In this document: positions 9,801-19,700 of the stretch, piece after piece
Numbering within the stretch: position 1 is the first letter of the stretch
Layout of the letters: each line of letters starts with the position of its first letter
From: Saccharothrix sp. NRRL B-16348
Lineage (GTDB): Bacteria > Actinomycetota > Actinomycetes > Mycobacteriales > Pseudonocardiaceae
Assembly (NCBI RefSeq): GCF_001280085.1
Contig: NZ_LGED01000180.1
Location: 1 to 64,000 of the forward strand
Direction of reading: 5' to 3'
DNA: 64,000 nucleotides
Program-made: the position numbers and the translations under genes
The notes under the pieces: generated by a model
Told to the model about the DNA's origin: nothing
Databases searched by the model: none
What the model saw: only the letters and a program-made list of their open reading frames with translations

Positions 9801-11516
9801 GACGGGCCAATGCAGGTCACCGGTGCAGCCCGCCTTCCCGCAGTCGGTGCGCGGGGTGGTGTGGAGCGTGCCGCAAGACACGCAGAGATAACGGTCCTGA
9901 GCGGCGAGGGGTCGAGTGTCCTCGAGCGCGTCGTCGTCCTGGTCCACCAGCATCGGCGCGTCACCGAGCAGCAGCCAACCTTTCCTGCCCTCTCCGCCGG
10001 CGCGCGGGACGAACCGGTCACCGTTGAGCACTGTGCCGGTGAGGTGGACGGCTCCGCACCGCTTGCAAGCACCGAACTCGAATACCGCACCATCACAGGA
10101 CGGGCACGTCTCGTGCCGGCCGAGGGACACGTGCGGCCCGGATGCGGTCAGGCAGGTGAACGCGCCTTCGGTGGCTCGGGCGAACAGGTGGTAGCGAGCG
10201 GACAGCACCGGGGAGCCACCGCTGTCGTGGACCGCGCTCCCCACCGCGACCATCGCCGCCAAGACCTCGCGCCGGTGTTCCTCCTCCGGCAGGAGTTCGA
10301 CGGCGAGCGTGTCTAGAGTGTCCGGACGTTGAGCCAGTTTGGTCCGCAGCTCGGCCATGCCGAGTTCGTGAGCGAGCGCCGCGCCGGCGTCATCGGCGGC
10401 GAACCCGTGCTCCTTGGCGAGTCGCAGGATCTCTGCCCCGGGATCGGTTTCGAGGGAGAGTTCGAGGTAGGTGGACCCGGAAAGCGGTCCCCAGAACGGT
10501 CCCGCCGGCATGTCCACCCGGGCTGCCCGCACCAGGTCTTGGCGGGTCGTGTCGTCCTCCACCCAATCGAAAGGGGCGTCGAACAGCTTGGTCGCGAAAG
10601 TCATCACCTTGACCGGGTCGTCCCCGACGGTCGCGCTCGTGGCAATGCACTGCACTTTCGCATCCGGTGCCACCCGGTCACGCAGCCTGCGCAGCAACAT
10701 GGCGACCTCGGCGGCCTTGGCCCCGTCGTAGACGTGGGCTTCGTCCAGGACGATGTACCGCCAGCTCCGTCCCTCGAACAGCTCCAGGTCAGCCGGTCGG
10801 AGCAGCAGGTACTCCAACATCGCGTAGTTGGTCAACAACAGATGCGGGGGCCGCGCCCGCATCTCCTCGCGGCTGAGCAACTCATTCGGCAGGCGCGACT
10901 CCCCTGGGTTGAGCGCCTCGAAGGACTCGACACCTCGACGAACGCTGTCCGGCGTGTCCCCCGTGTAGCGACCGAACGTGATGGCGGGGATGTCCGCCAG
11001 CAGACTCCTGAGCCGCTTGAGCTGGTCGTTGGCGAGGGCGTTCATCGGGTACAGAAGTAGGGCGCGCACCCCCGGTCCGAGCTCGCCGCGTGCGTGTTCG
11101 CCGACCAACGAGTCCAGGACGGGGAGCAGGAAGCTCTCCGTCTTGCCGGATCCCGTGCCCGTGGCCACCACGAGGTTGCGGCCTTGCGCCGCCTTGTGCA
11201 GCGCCTGCTCCTGGTGCCGGTAGAGCGGACGGTCGAGAGGCAACGCCCGGCTCCCCAAGTCAGCGAAGGACGGGCTGAGGACGCCTTGGTCGATCAGCTG
11301 GCGCAAGGTGGCCCCGGTGGCGTACGGCGGTGTGGCTTCGAGCAACGGCCCCTTGGTGAGCATGGGGCTCCGGGCGATCTCCTGTGCGAGTGCGTTCGCG
11401 ATCCGCGGCTCCCGGACCGGGAGCAGGGACCCCAGGTACCGCCGGTAGCTCTCGACGATGAGTTCACTGGTCGCCAGGGAATCCAAGGTGCGGCTCACTC
11501 CGCCCCTCCTCTTCAT
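6867..11516 (-). CDS. DEAD/DEAH-box SF2 helicase with C-terminal DUF1998
   Basis: 1,549 residues. Walker A G-T-G-S-G-K-T lies near residues 117-125, then the L-L-Y-P-M-N-A-L-A-x-D-Q motif, the DEAH box L-D-E-A-H-V-Y-D-G, S-A-T, and the helicase C domain ending Q-R-A-G-R-A-G-R-R. Several Cys pairs form zinc-ribbon inserts (C-P-S-C, C-K-R-C, C-V-S-C). The C-terminal DUF1998 region has the four-Cys cluster C-D-C...C-Y-G-C. This architecture is shared with MrfA/YprA-type helicases and with large helicases of DISARM and Druantia defence systems. Its start overlaps the end of the upstream 1,117-residue gene by about 50 bp, so the two are one operon. A later GTG (11498) is an alternative start. Confidence 0.85.
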   Translation of the reverse strand: MKRRGGVSRTLDSLATSELIVESYRRYLGSLLPVREPRIANALAQEIARSPMLTKGPLLEATPPYATGATLRQLIDQGVLSPSFADLGSRALPLDRPLYRHQEQALHKAAQGRNLVVATGTGSGKTESFLLPVLDSLVGEHARGELGPGVRALLLYPMNALANDQLKRLRSLLADIPAITFGRYTGDTPDSVRRGVESFEALNPGESRLPNELLSREEMRARPPHLLLTNYAMLEYLLLRPADLELFEGRSWRYIVLDEAHVYDGAKAAEVAMLLRRLRDRVAPDAKVQCIATSATVGDDPVKVMTFATKLFDAPFDWVEDDTTRQDLVRAARVDMPAGPFWGPLSGSTYLELSLETDPGAEILRLAKEHGFAADDAGAALAHELGMAELRTKLAQRPDTLDTLAVELLPEEEHRREVLAAMVAVGSAVHDSGGSPVLSARYHLFARATEGAFTCLTASGPHVSLGRHETCPSCDGAVFEFGACKRCGAVHLTGTVLNGDRFVPRAGGEGRKGWLLLGDAPMLVDQDDDALEDTRPLAAQDRYLCVSCGTLHTTPRTDCGKAGCTGDLHWPVRLLDTHEDSPSGCASCGARGQSGMVRLFESGNDAAVSVLATALYQAQPPSPDDDLADQPGEGRKLLTFSDSRQAAAYFAPYLETSYSSIQYRTLLLKGLAAATGDEESASIPDLAFHTAKAADRAGVFTRRMSRQEREREVLLWIMQELVSVDDRQSLEGLGLLRVEMGRGRGWQLPPPLRALGLTEDEGWAFLEELLRSLRQQGVLDMPEGVDPNDEAFDPRRGPIYVREDGAERKRKVLSWLPTRGVNRRLDYADRVLRALGSDMDAAALLRGCWKLITSWRDGWLTTENIRGLGTVRRIDHTWLKLASTTRPVHRCHLCRRITSLSVRGVCPTLGCSGRLHEFTLPPAAEDDNHYRLMYASMNPVPMLAMEHTAQWTSQEAADIQQRFVNGQVNVLSCSTTFELGVDVGELQSVVLRNMPPTTANYVQRAGRAGRRTDSAALVVTYAQRRSHDLTRYADPVSMIAGETRAPHVPLGNERIDRRHAHSIALSAFFRHAKRTAGETWSTAGDFFLGDRAPSTRVHAFLSPVPPEVRQSLVRVLPERVRDEIGVDTDAWVDELGKLLEEVRAQLVQDVSIFEERRLRAFEDRKGYLVTRYEMAINTLTKRDLLGFLANRNVLPKYGFPVDTVELRTTYSSSPVGRKLELTRDLSAAIHEYAPGGEVVAGGHLWRSGGVYRLPDRELIGKHYFVCEHCRHYWEGEDDIDPTCPSCSVLATRAPRQYYVPEFGFVAEPEPRRTTTTPPKRSWNGATHVLALAAEATTTTTWLAPSGGALDVVAGSRGRLIALSEGPNRAGYLICDWCGAGRALDGSRPKSTHEHLLRGTECTGPMRQRSLAHPYETDLMNITFGPLVGPPTPDPGAWRSLLYALLEGAAERLELNRDDIDGTLHPRPGGGIGIVLFDTVPGGAGGVLRIAEALDGVVEAARDRVRDCDCGAETSCYGCLRGYRNQRFHEELTRQSAFDVLELLAGMSKV

Positions 11517-14500
11517 ACGTGATCAACAGCTCGGCCAGGACCAGGTCGAGTACGGCCAGTTCGGGAGCGATTTCCGCCAAGCGCGCCCACACTTGACGGA
11601 ATCCCCGCTCGACACTGCGACAAGCTGGAACCCCTCTCGCCGCGAGCCTCGCGACGATGGCGAACGCGGAGGACGCGGCCGGGATGGCCCACCACCCCGT
11701 CCTGCCCACCGGTGGCTTGCGGGCCTCGATCTGGGCCCGGAGCACCGGTCGGTCCGCCACCAGGTCCGGCAAGCTCCTCAGCCACGTCGAGGCCGACTGC
11801 CCGACCTTCCTGACACCGTCTTCGTCACGCCGGTCGAACAGCCGGCGGGCGGCCACTGCCCTGTTGTCGGCGTCCAGCAAGCCGTGCGGCACCACTTGTG
11901 CGGCCCGCCACAGGCCCTCCAACTGCTGGGGCGACATGGCGGTCAACGGAACCACCTCGGGGCCGAACCGCCCCACACCCGCGTGCGGGTCTTTCCCCTC
12001 GGCGACGATCACGTCGACGGAGTCACCGCACTGACGGCGGGCGGAGTGGAGGCACTCTTCGTCCGCGGCGGCTCCAACCAGGGCTCCGGCCAGGGGTGAC
12101 ATCGCCCAGAGCCGCCGTGCCGCTTCCGCGTGGTGGCTACCGGGCACGAGAGACGATGCCAGTCCGGCCGAAATGACGGCGGTCACGGTCTCCTCCGGCG
12201 TCAGGTGCAGGCCGACCAGCGCCTCGAGCGCATGGATGGTGTTCCACCGCAACGGGCGCGCGCACGCGTCCCGGAACTCCACGACCTCATGGACTTGGCG
12301 CAGCCGGGGTGCCAGGTGGATCAGCGTCCACAGCCGGCTGAGGTCCTGGACGTTCCCTGGGAAGTCGCTCCCACCCGCGACGAACCCGGACAACGCCTCC
12401 TCTTCCGGATCCTCGGAGGCCAGGTGTCCTTCGCCGGGCACCGTTGTGTACCGCTCGGGCCAGCTGGGCCACTCGACGGGCACCCAGGGGTCGTCAACGC
12501 GCAGCTCCACCAAGAGGGCCCCCGCGTGGCGCAACTCCGGTGGCAGAAGCACACTGCCGTCGCCGGCTACCGGCACGACAGTCGGACCGCGCCACGGCGC
12601 CGTGGTCGCATAGATGCCCGCGGTGAGTCCTTCTATCAGGACCGGCTCGACCAGCTGGAGGCGGTCGTCCGCTCGCCGGATGCCCTCCGCGAGCCGGCGT
12701 GGCCGGACGGTCGCCACTCTGACCGGCGTCCCACCGAGATCGAGCACCAGCTCCGCGCCGTGGTGTTCGGCGACTGTGTCCGCGATGCGGACCAGGCTGT
12801 AGCGCGCCGTACCGGCCTCGACCCGACCACTCGGCGGCACCGTCTGGACGACCGCACCGGGCGCGACCACCTGGAGCGGTGGGATGGTGGCAGCCCCAGG
12901 GATGCGGACCAGCAGCTCGCCTGGTTGATCGGCGAACACATCGGCGGCGATGCGCAGCGACCCAGCCGACCAGACCAGCGACTGATCGGCTTGCTCGTGC
13001 ATCACCTCCAGGTGCGGCGGCATGACGACCAGGGGTTCAGTCTCGGTCGAAGTGCGGTACTCGACGACCTCAGCCTTCACGTCGGAGGCGAAGTCGAGGA
13101 CGCGTGGAGCAGCCGTGGCCCCGACCGGTGCGATCAGTTCCGCCCGCCCGCGTTCGAGACCGCGTCCCTCGAAAAGGCGGACCCCGGGCTGAAAACGGCT
13201 CTCCAGCCCTTCCGCGACGAACAACGTGCGGTTCGCCCCGCGACCCAGCGGTCCGCGCACCGTGATGTCGAAGGACCCCAGGACCGGTCGCGGCAGGTCG
13301 TCCCACAATTCCGCGAACGACTCCTGTGCTCTCACGGTACGGCTCGTGGACAACACGGGATTGTCATCACCGCTTCGTCGGAGCTCGATGGTCCACTTCG
13401 TTTCCGCGTCCTCACGACCCGGCAGCCAGATGACGGGAAGTTCAGAGTGCACAGGGGTGCCGTACGGGGTGGTGATACCGACGACCGGACGACCGACCTC
13501 GATTCGCGGCCGTTCATGACCGCGGATGGGACGCCGCGTGGCCGGGATACCCGCCAGCTCCAGGGAGCGGACGCCGGCCAGGCGCATTTGTCTGAGCCTC
13601 CAGCCGATCCATCCGAGTGGGAGTTGGCCCTCGATGGTGATCCGAAGTGGACCGTCCGCGACCAGTTCGTGCTCGTCCGGGTGGACGACCCAGACGTCGT
13701 CCGGGGGCAGGGGCATGTTGGCGGCAAAGCGCCTGCCGTCGGCCGCGAAGACCAGGAGCGGTGACTTGGCGTCCACGACCGTCAGCTCTGTCCGGTCGGC
13801 GTCACCGTCCGTCGCAACCACCACCGTGCGGACCGGCTGCAACAGCGTGAATGCGGAGGGCGGCACCGACTCCGCCAGGCCTGCCCACTGCGCCTGGCTG
13901 CGCACCGTCCTGGTGGTGCCGTCGGCGGTCACCGTCCACGCAGCGGAACCGCCGACCATGTCATAGAGCGCAGGCAGGATCACCTCGACGCCGCGTCCGA
14001 ACGGGTCGAGCCCGATACGCGGCCGTTCGGCGCGACGGCGGCTGGACGCGCTGGAACGGCGCGGCTGGGGCTGCAGGACGCCGGAGGAAACGAGTTCCTG
14101 AGCGCGGAGCACCACCCGTGTCGGCAGTGCCACGCCCTCTAGGTCTGGGGTGAAGTCGCCGAGCCGGTCCAGCAGGTCGTAGGTGCGGCTCACGAAGTCG
14201 AGTGCGTAGTCGCTTCCGTACTCCAGGAACCGACGGGCCGGTACGTCCAGTTCGTTGAGCCTGTTGGGCACCGCGGTCGCCCAGTCGAGGAATCCTTCGG
14301 GGTCGAGATCCGGGTCGAGGGCCCTGCGGCGCGCGACGAGGTGGAAGTAGTCGTCCAGGCAGTAGGTCGGGATGCCCGTGTGCATGAGGATCGGTCCCAC
14401 GTACTTGGTGCGCATCTCCGCGAAATCGGGCATGCCGAGCCGTCGGACCGCGCTGTGGAACCCCTGCCCCCAGGTGACCCGATCATGCTGGTCGCCGTCG

Positions 14501-14817
14501 TACGCCAGGCTTCTCCACAACTCCGGCCACAGTTCACCCTGTCGGTATTCGCGGGCGGCGATCCCCGTGAGGGCAACGGCGACGCAAGCGGGCCAGCGCG
14601 TGAAGAGGACTTCCGTGTGTCCTCGAGCGACCCACTTGTCGTACATCCGACCGAGGGCCTTCGCCGCCTGTCGGGAGTGCTCGTCCTTGACCTCCAACTC
14701 CGCCACGAGCGAGCACCCCCGAAGGCGGTCAGACCACTGCCTTTCCCGAATGTCGAGCAGCTCGTCGGACGTGACTTTCCGGGGTGTACCGACAGCCGCG
14801 CCTCGCCCTACGACCAT
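11464..14817 (-). CDS. Large protein of unknown function in an operon with the helicase-DUF1998 gene
   Basis: 1,117 residues, not recognised. Residues 1-290 look mostly helical; about 300-790 are rich in short beta stretches with Ig-like spacing; the last 300 are helical again. No Walker, nuclease or methyltransferase motif is visible, and there is no signal peptide or membrane segment. GAGGAGG lies 6 bases before the ATG. It is the first gene of the operon with the 6867-11516 helicase, which it overlaps. By position it could be a target-recognition, scaffold or regulatory subunit of the defence module formed with the methyltransferase at 3484; that is inference only. Confidence 0.7.
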   Translation of the reverse strand: MVVGRGAAVGTPRKVTSDELLDIRERQWSDRLRGCSLVAELEVKDEHSRQAAKALGRMYDKWVARGHTEVLFTRWPACVAVALTGIAAREYRQGELWPELWRSLAYDGDQHDRVTWGQGFHSAVRRLGMPDFAEMRTKYVGPILMHTGIPTYCLDDYFHLVARRRALDPDLDPEGFLDWATAVPNRLNELDVPARRFLEYGSDYALDFVSRTYDLLDRLGDFTPDLEGVALPTRVVLRAQELVSSGVLQPQPRRSSASSRRRAERPRIGLDPFGRGVEVILPALYDMVGGSAAWTVTADGTTRTVRSQAQWAGLAESVPPSAFTLLQPVRTVVVATDGDADRTELTVVDAKSPLLVFAADGRRFAANMPLPPDDVWVVHPDEHELVADGPLRITIEGQLPLGWIGWRLRQMRLAGVRSLELAGIPATRRPIRGHERPRIEVGRPVVGITTPYGTPVHSELPVIWLPGREDAETKWTIELRRSGDDNPVLSTSRTVRAQESFAELWDDLPRPVLGSFDITVRGPLGRGANRTLFVAEGLESRFQPGVRLFEGRGLERGRAELIAPVGATAAPRVLDFASDVKAEVVEYRTSTETEPLVVMPPHLEVMHEQADQSLVWSAGSLRIAADVFADQPGELLVRIPGAATIPPLQVVAPGAVVQTVPPSGRVEAGTARYSLVRIADTVAEHHGAELVLDLGGTPVRVATVRPRRLAEGIRRADDRLQLVEPVLIEGLTAGIYATTAPWRGPTVVPVAGDGSVLLPPELRHAGALLVELRVDDPWVPVEWPSWPERYTTVPGEGHLASEDPEEEALSGFVAGGSDFPGNVQDLSRLWTLIHLAPRLRQVHEVVEFRDACARPLRWNTIHALEALVGLHLTPEETVTAVISAGLASSLVPGSHHAEAARRLWAMSPLAGALVGAAADEECLHSARRQCGDSVDVIVAEGKDPHAGVGRFGPEVVPLTAMSPQQLEGLWRAAQVVPHGLLDADNRAVAARRLFDRRDEDGVRKVGQSASTWLRSLPDLVADRPVLRAQIEARKPPVGRTGWWAIPAASSAFAIVARLAARGVPACRSVERGFRQVWARLAEIAPELAVLDLVLAELLITYEEEGRSEPHLGFPGDQ

Positions 14818-15273
14818 CGGCAGCCTCCTCGCACGGTCAGGACTGTTGACCGACTCATCGCCAGGGCGGACCTATCGTTACACCGCGCATCCGAAAGACA
14901 ACGATGCCTCACAACAACAGCAGCAGACAGTCCGTCTGCTCGCAAACCTGGCCAAGCGGTCCGCGAGTGACGACCGGGCCGGCACAGAATCGCGAATATG
15001 TCTTTCTTACGACGGAACGAGCCTTATTCACGTCGCGCGCACAACCTGACGGCGGCCCAGCTCACCACCGGCGAAACGAAGGCCGCAGCGACCCACCTAA
15101 GGGAGGCAGCCGCCCTGCTCGCAACCTCCGACGATCCGGCGGCGCTGCCCCAGCCGGACTTAGAACACTCTAAAGAGCCTGCCACACCCCGCAAAATGCA
15201 ATATCCTTAACAGCTCCACAACTGCGCCCAAGATCGATCCGATCCTCACACTGGATCAAAAGAGCGTGAACGA
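14818..15273. other. Intergenic region, lower GC, one doubtful small frame
   Basis: About 456 bp upstream of the 14817 gene; it must carry that gene's promoter. A 70-codon plus-strand frame at 14998-15210 has no convincing ribosome binding site and no recognisable similarity, so I do not call it a gene. Repeat copy 2 begins at about 15274. Confidence 0.4.
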
Positions 15274-15520
15274 GTTTCACATTCTAGATGCCAATGAACT
15301 GCATCCAACATCCGCTAATGCATGCCAACTGCGGCGAAGTGCAGCCAACCAAGCTGAGCCTCAGTCCGCCAGCATGGTCCGGCGGTTTCCCTGACCAGCG
15401 CAAACAGAGAACCCGCACGTCAGCCGATGTCGTTCACTGCCGTTCAAAGCCCTCGCACGTCGTTCAACTCCATCGCCTGCTCCAGATCTGCTCCACCAAC
15501 CGCAGCATGAATGACGGCAG
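15274..15520. repeat. Diverged dispersed repeat, copy 2
   Basis: About 247 bp, the counterpart of 1048-1290 and 23799-24042. It is closest to copy 3: both begin with a TTCA-A/C-ATTCTAGA block and share CCGCCAGCATGGTCCGGC. It contains TGCTCCAGATCTGCTCCA, one base different from copies 1 and 3. It lies 3' of a decayed immunity paralog on the minus strand. Confidence 0.7.
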
Positions 15521-15801
15521 CGCCGACGCCAGCCGCCCGGCCAATCGCGCGCCCCAGTCGTGCGACGCCTCCGACGTCGCCTCGCCGGGAACGCCCGAGC
15601 TCGCGGGGTCACTCCGGTCATCGACAGCGGGAACTCCTCGTTCCACGCATCGATTCGCCGCGGCCAGGTCTGGCGGCACAACGGGTTCGACCACGAGCCG
15701 CTCAGCAGATCAATTGTCGGCAATCGCCTCTTCCGCAATGCGAACCCAGAACGGGAAGTATCCCACTCCGGTGCCACACGGATCGAGACCAGTCGAATCA
15801 T
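15515..15801 (-). pseudogene. Decayed immunity paralog, copy 2
   Basis: On the minus strand M-I-R-L-V-S-I-R-V-A-P-E-W-D matches the start of the intact immunity protein at 1305-1643. A one-base shift follows at the next codons, after which F-P-F-W-V-R-I-A-E-E-A-I-A-D-N is read. The conserved Cys of N-C-S has become a TGA stop. Downstream blocks S-D-P-A-S-S-G-V-P-G-E-A-T and R-L-A-S-A-L-P are still recognisable in yet another frame, and the last about 16 residues are gone. There is no toxin gene next to it. Confidence 0.7.
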
Positions 15802-15916
15802 TCACCATCCTTGATAATTTGACCAAGTCAAGCTCCATGTCCACCTTCGGCTTCTACCGCTGACGCCTGCGTCCGAGCCAGAACCTTCTCCACCGCAGCC
15901 AATGAGGACCTGTGAA

Positions 15917-15960
15917 AGCACTCGATCGCTCCGGCAACTCTGCCGGAGCGATCGAGTGCT
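15917..15960 (-). terminator. Perfect 20-bp hairpin, transcription terminator
   Basis: Two 20-base arms are exact inverted repeats separated by ACTC/GAGT. It lies 15 bases beyond the stop of the minus-strand DUF2599 gene and is followed on that strand by TTTC. The stem length and position fit an intrinsic terminator of the long-stem, short-U type common in actinomycetes. Confidence 0.75.
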
Positions 15961-15974
15961 GGAGGCAGCGGATG

Positions 15975-16547
15975 TCAGCCGATGTTGGCCAACGCTCGGT
16001 GGAGGTCCGTCTGCCCCGCATCCGGGCGAACAGGGCTGCCGTAGGGACCCGCAGGGTCGCCGCCCAGCCGGTTGAGGCACTCGGTGAAGATCAGCGCCTT
16101 GCCGTTGACCCAGCGAGGAAGGGTCGGGCGCCAGCTCTCGAGTTCGTACGTGGGACCGGTCACCCAGTTTCCTCCCTCACGCGGCATCGGGATCCACGAG
16201 TTGAGCTGGTGGCACTCCAGCTGATCCCAGATCGTGTCGGCCAACTTCCCGTGGAGCCCCGGCACGCAGCGCTGGACCGCGTGCCACTGGTCGACCACAG
16301 CGTCACGCGGGTTCAACGCGAAGGCGGCGTGTCGCCGAGCCTCGCCCGTCGGCTTGAGCACGATCTGGAAGTGCCCCTTGTCCCACTCGGCGACCTTGAT
16401 GCTCTCCACGAACTTGCTCGGACCGCAGTACGGGGCGGCACTCGCGGGCGGAGCAAGGATGACCAGACCGAAGGTCGCAGAGGCCAGGCTCGCAGTCCAG
16501 GAAATAAGCTTGCGCAAATCGACGCGGAACCTCTTCTTTCGAACCAT
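15975..16547 (-). CDS. Secreted DUF2599-like protein
   Basis: 190 residues. The start chosen is the ATG before K-K-R-F-R; an AAAGGG lies about 11 bases upstream and an earlier in-frame ATG (16610) would spoil the signal peptide. Residues 1-37 are a signal peptide: basic N-region, hydrophobic core S-A-T-F-G-L-V-I-L-A and A-S-A cleavage site. The mature part starts A-P-Y-C-G-P and carries D-Q-L-E-C-H and E-S-W-R-P motifs typical of actinobacterial DUF2599 proteins, whose function is not known. Four Cys may form disulfides outside the cell. Single gene followed by a strong terminator. Confidence 0.75.
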   Translation of the reverse strand: MVRKKRFRVDLRKLISWTASLASATFGLVILAPPASAAPYCGPSKFVESIKVAEWDKGHFQIVLKPTGEARRHAAFALNPRDAVVDQWHAVQRCVPGLHGKLADTIWDQLECHQLNSWIPMPREGGNWVTGPTYELESWRPTLPRWVNGKALIFTECLNRLGGDPAGPYGSPVRPDAGQTDLHRALANIG

Positions 16548-16743
16548 GGCGACACAAACCCTTTCAGTCGGTGACAGGTTGACGATCTTACCCTGAAGCG
16601 CGCACAGCAACCCCTTCTAAAATCGATTGGCGTACTACAGCAGGACAACGTCGATAATTCCATCTTGGCGGCAGATTTCTACCCGCGAACTCGAAGTTCG
16701 TACAACTTCGCACACGCCACACAGCCCTTGCCTGCACCTCATG

Positions 16744-19700
16744 TCATTCGGTGGCGCACGGCGACTGGTACGGCTTCCCCGGGACGTGCTTCGCCCATTC
16801 GTCCTCGGTGATCGGGTCGCCGGTGGTGGCGCAGACGAGTTCGGCGGCACGTTCCGGGTCGGTGTGCCACAGCCACGCGGTGTTCGAGGCCGAGCCCGCC
16901 GCCAAGACGTCGGTGCGTGGGTGGAAGTCGAGGGTGTAGACCGCGTCCGTCGGCAGGGTGAGAGTCGCCTGGTGCACGGGTCGGTGGCGATCGCGCATGT
17001 CCCACAGCCACACCGTCCCGTTCGTGACCGCAGCGGCAAGGGTCGTGCCGTCGGCGTTGAAGGACAGGGCGTGCACATAGTTGGTCGGCCCCGTCAGCGG
17101 CGCGCCGAGCACCTCGGGTCGGGCGGGGTCGTCGAGGTCGTACAGCCGGACGGTGCTATCGGCGCTGCTAACCGCCAGCGTCCGCCCGTCGGGACTGAAC
17201 TCCGCCGAATATGTGTAGTGGTTGGTCGGGGTGAAAGGCTCTCCCAGCAGGGCGGGGCGAGCGGGGTCGGTGACGTCCCACAGCCGCACCGTCTTGTCGA
17301 AGCTCGCCGTGGCCAAGAATCGCCCGTTCGGGCTGAAGCTCAACCATGACACGGTGTTCTGGAAACCGGTGAGCGTGGCCAGTCGCACGGGCCGCATGGG
17401 GTCGCGGACGTCCCACAGGTGAGCCGCTCCGTCCTGGCCGCCGGTGGCCAGGACGTCGCCGTCCGGGCTGAACCTCAGCGCCTCGACCTGCTGCTCGTGA
17501 GCGGGAAGCAGCGGACCGAGCGGAACGGGGTCCGAGGGGTCGGTGACGTCCAGAAGCCGCACCGTACCCGACTTGCCCTGACCCGCGGCCAGCACATGGC
17601 CGTCCGGCGCGAAGGCCAGGGTTCCGTTGAACGCGTCTTGGTTGCCCAAAGGTGCGCTCAGCGGTGTGGTGCGCATCGGATCCGCAGTGTCCCACAGCCG
17701 GGTTTCCGCGCTCCCGACCGCCAGTGCGTTCCCGTCGGGGCTGAAGGCCACCGCACTCACCAGGTAAGTCATGCCGCCGAGTACCGGCGCCCCGAGCGGC
17801 CACAACCTCGCGACGCCGTCGTTGGCCCCGGTCGCGATTGACTTGCCGTCGGGGCTGAACTTGACCGCGGTGGCGGGCGCCGGGTGCGGCATGGTGGCGG
17901 TGACCCGCATGGTGGCCGCGTCGAACACCCGCACACCCAAGTCCGCGTCGGAGCTCGCCACGGCCAGGGCGGTGCTGTCCGGGCTGAAGGTGACTGCGTT
18001 GATCCAACTCGTCGCACCGGTGATCGGTGGGGTCGACGCTACGGGCGCCCGGGGGTCTTCCACGTTCCACACGTAGGCGGCGAAGTCCGCGCTCCCCGCC
18101 GCCAACAGGTGACCGTCGGGGCTGAAGGCCAGTTGGCCGATCGCCTTGGTCGGTCCGGCGGGGCGGGAGACGACCGAGGGGTTCGCCGGGTCGGTGATGT
18201 CCCGGATCTCCACCGCGCCACCCTGCGTACCGATGGCCAGGAACCGCCCACTGGCGTGGAAGGACACCGACTTGGCCGCGCTGCCCTCGATCCGGATGGG
18301 CGCGCCGGTGGCCCTCACCGATCCATCTTCCTTCACCTGCCACAGCTGCACCGACCCCTGGGAACCGGTCGAGTCCGCCGCAGCGGCGGTGGCGAGCGAC
18401 CGCCCGTCCTGGCTGAACACCACCGAATACACCTTCCCACCGAGTCCGGTGAGCGGGAGCAGCGGAACCGGCTCGGCAAGCACCCTGGTATCCCACAGCC
18501 GGACCGTGCCGTCGGCACACGCCGCCGCGAGCAGGCTTCCATCCGGGGCGAACGACGTCGCGTAGATCTTGGCGTCACCGGCGAGTTGTCCGCCGAGTCG
18601 GGGCCGGGCCGGCTCGGCGGTGTCCCACAGGCGCACCGTCGTCTCCGCCGCGGCGGCCACCACCTCGCCCGAGGGGTGGAACGAAACCCCGGACATGATG
18701 CCCGTGTCGTCGCCGGCGAGCATCCGTACCGCGGGCCGCATGGCGGACGCGTCCAGCAGCGCCGACCTCGCCTCCGCGGTCGGCGCGGTGCGGTAGGCCG
18801 TCAAGGCAAGTTGGCGACTGAGCGTGACGTCCTTGGTGCGCAGTTCGCCGGCGCGGATCGCCAGCATCCGCGACAGCGCGTCGTCGCGTTCCCGGATTGC
18901 CGTGGCGCGTTCGGTCAGGGCGCTTTCGCGCTGCTGCCACGCCACCACGCCGGATGCCACGGTAAGCACCAAGAGCGAAACCAGCGCGACGATGGTCCGG
19001 TACAGCCTGCGCGTGCGGCGCCGGGCGTGCCGGTTGCTCGCGTCGATGAACTTCACGGCGACCTCGGGCAGCTCGCCGGAATGCTCGGAGGCCCAGGTCC
19101 GCGCGGCCACCAGCCTGGCGCCCCGGTACAGCAGGCCGCGCTCCCGGCCGTCCCGGTCCCAGTCGCGCGCGGCGGTCTTGAGCCTCTGGGCGAGCAGCAG
19201 ACCGGTGCGATCGGATTCCAGCCATTCACGCAGCGTCGGCCAACTGGCGATGAGCGCGTCGTGGGTAATCTCCACCGCGTCCGCGTCGACCGTGATCAGC
19301 CGCTCGGCGATGAATCGGTCCAACAGCTCTTCGACGTCGTCGTCCCGCGTTTCTCCACTGCCCCCGGTCAGCTCCTCTGCCAGCTCCACACGTGGTACCC
19401 GGCGGCGAGTCTCGGCGCTGTCCGGGTGGATTTGCACCAGGCTCAGGAACAGGCGCCGAGCAAGTTCCCGCTGATCCGGCGCAAGCCCCGTGTAGACCTT
19501 CTCCGCGCTGTGCTTGATCGCGCCGTCGAGGCCTCCGATGGCGCGGTAGTTCTCGGCGGTCAGTTCGTTGCCACGGCCCTGCAACCAGGTCATGTGCAGA
19601 GCGTGGGACAGCAGGGGGAGCACACCGGCACTGTGCGCCGCGCGGCCGCTGCGGGAGGAGATGTCGTGCAGGAGCGCGGCCATGAACTCCGGGCCCACGT

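Noticed and set aside
14998..15210. 70-codon plus-strand frame
   Set aside because: No ribosome binding site, no similarity, lower-GC intergenic DNA.
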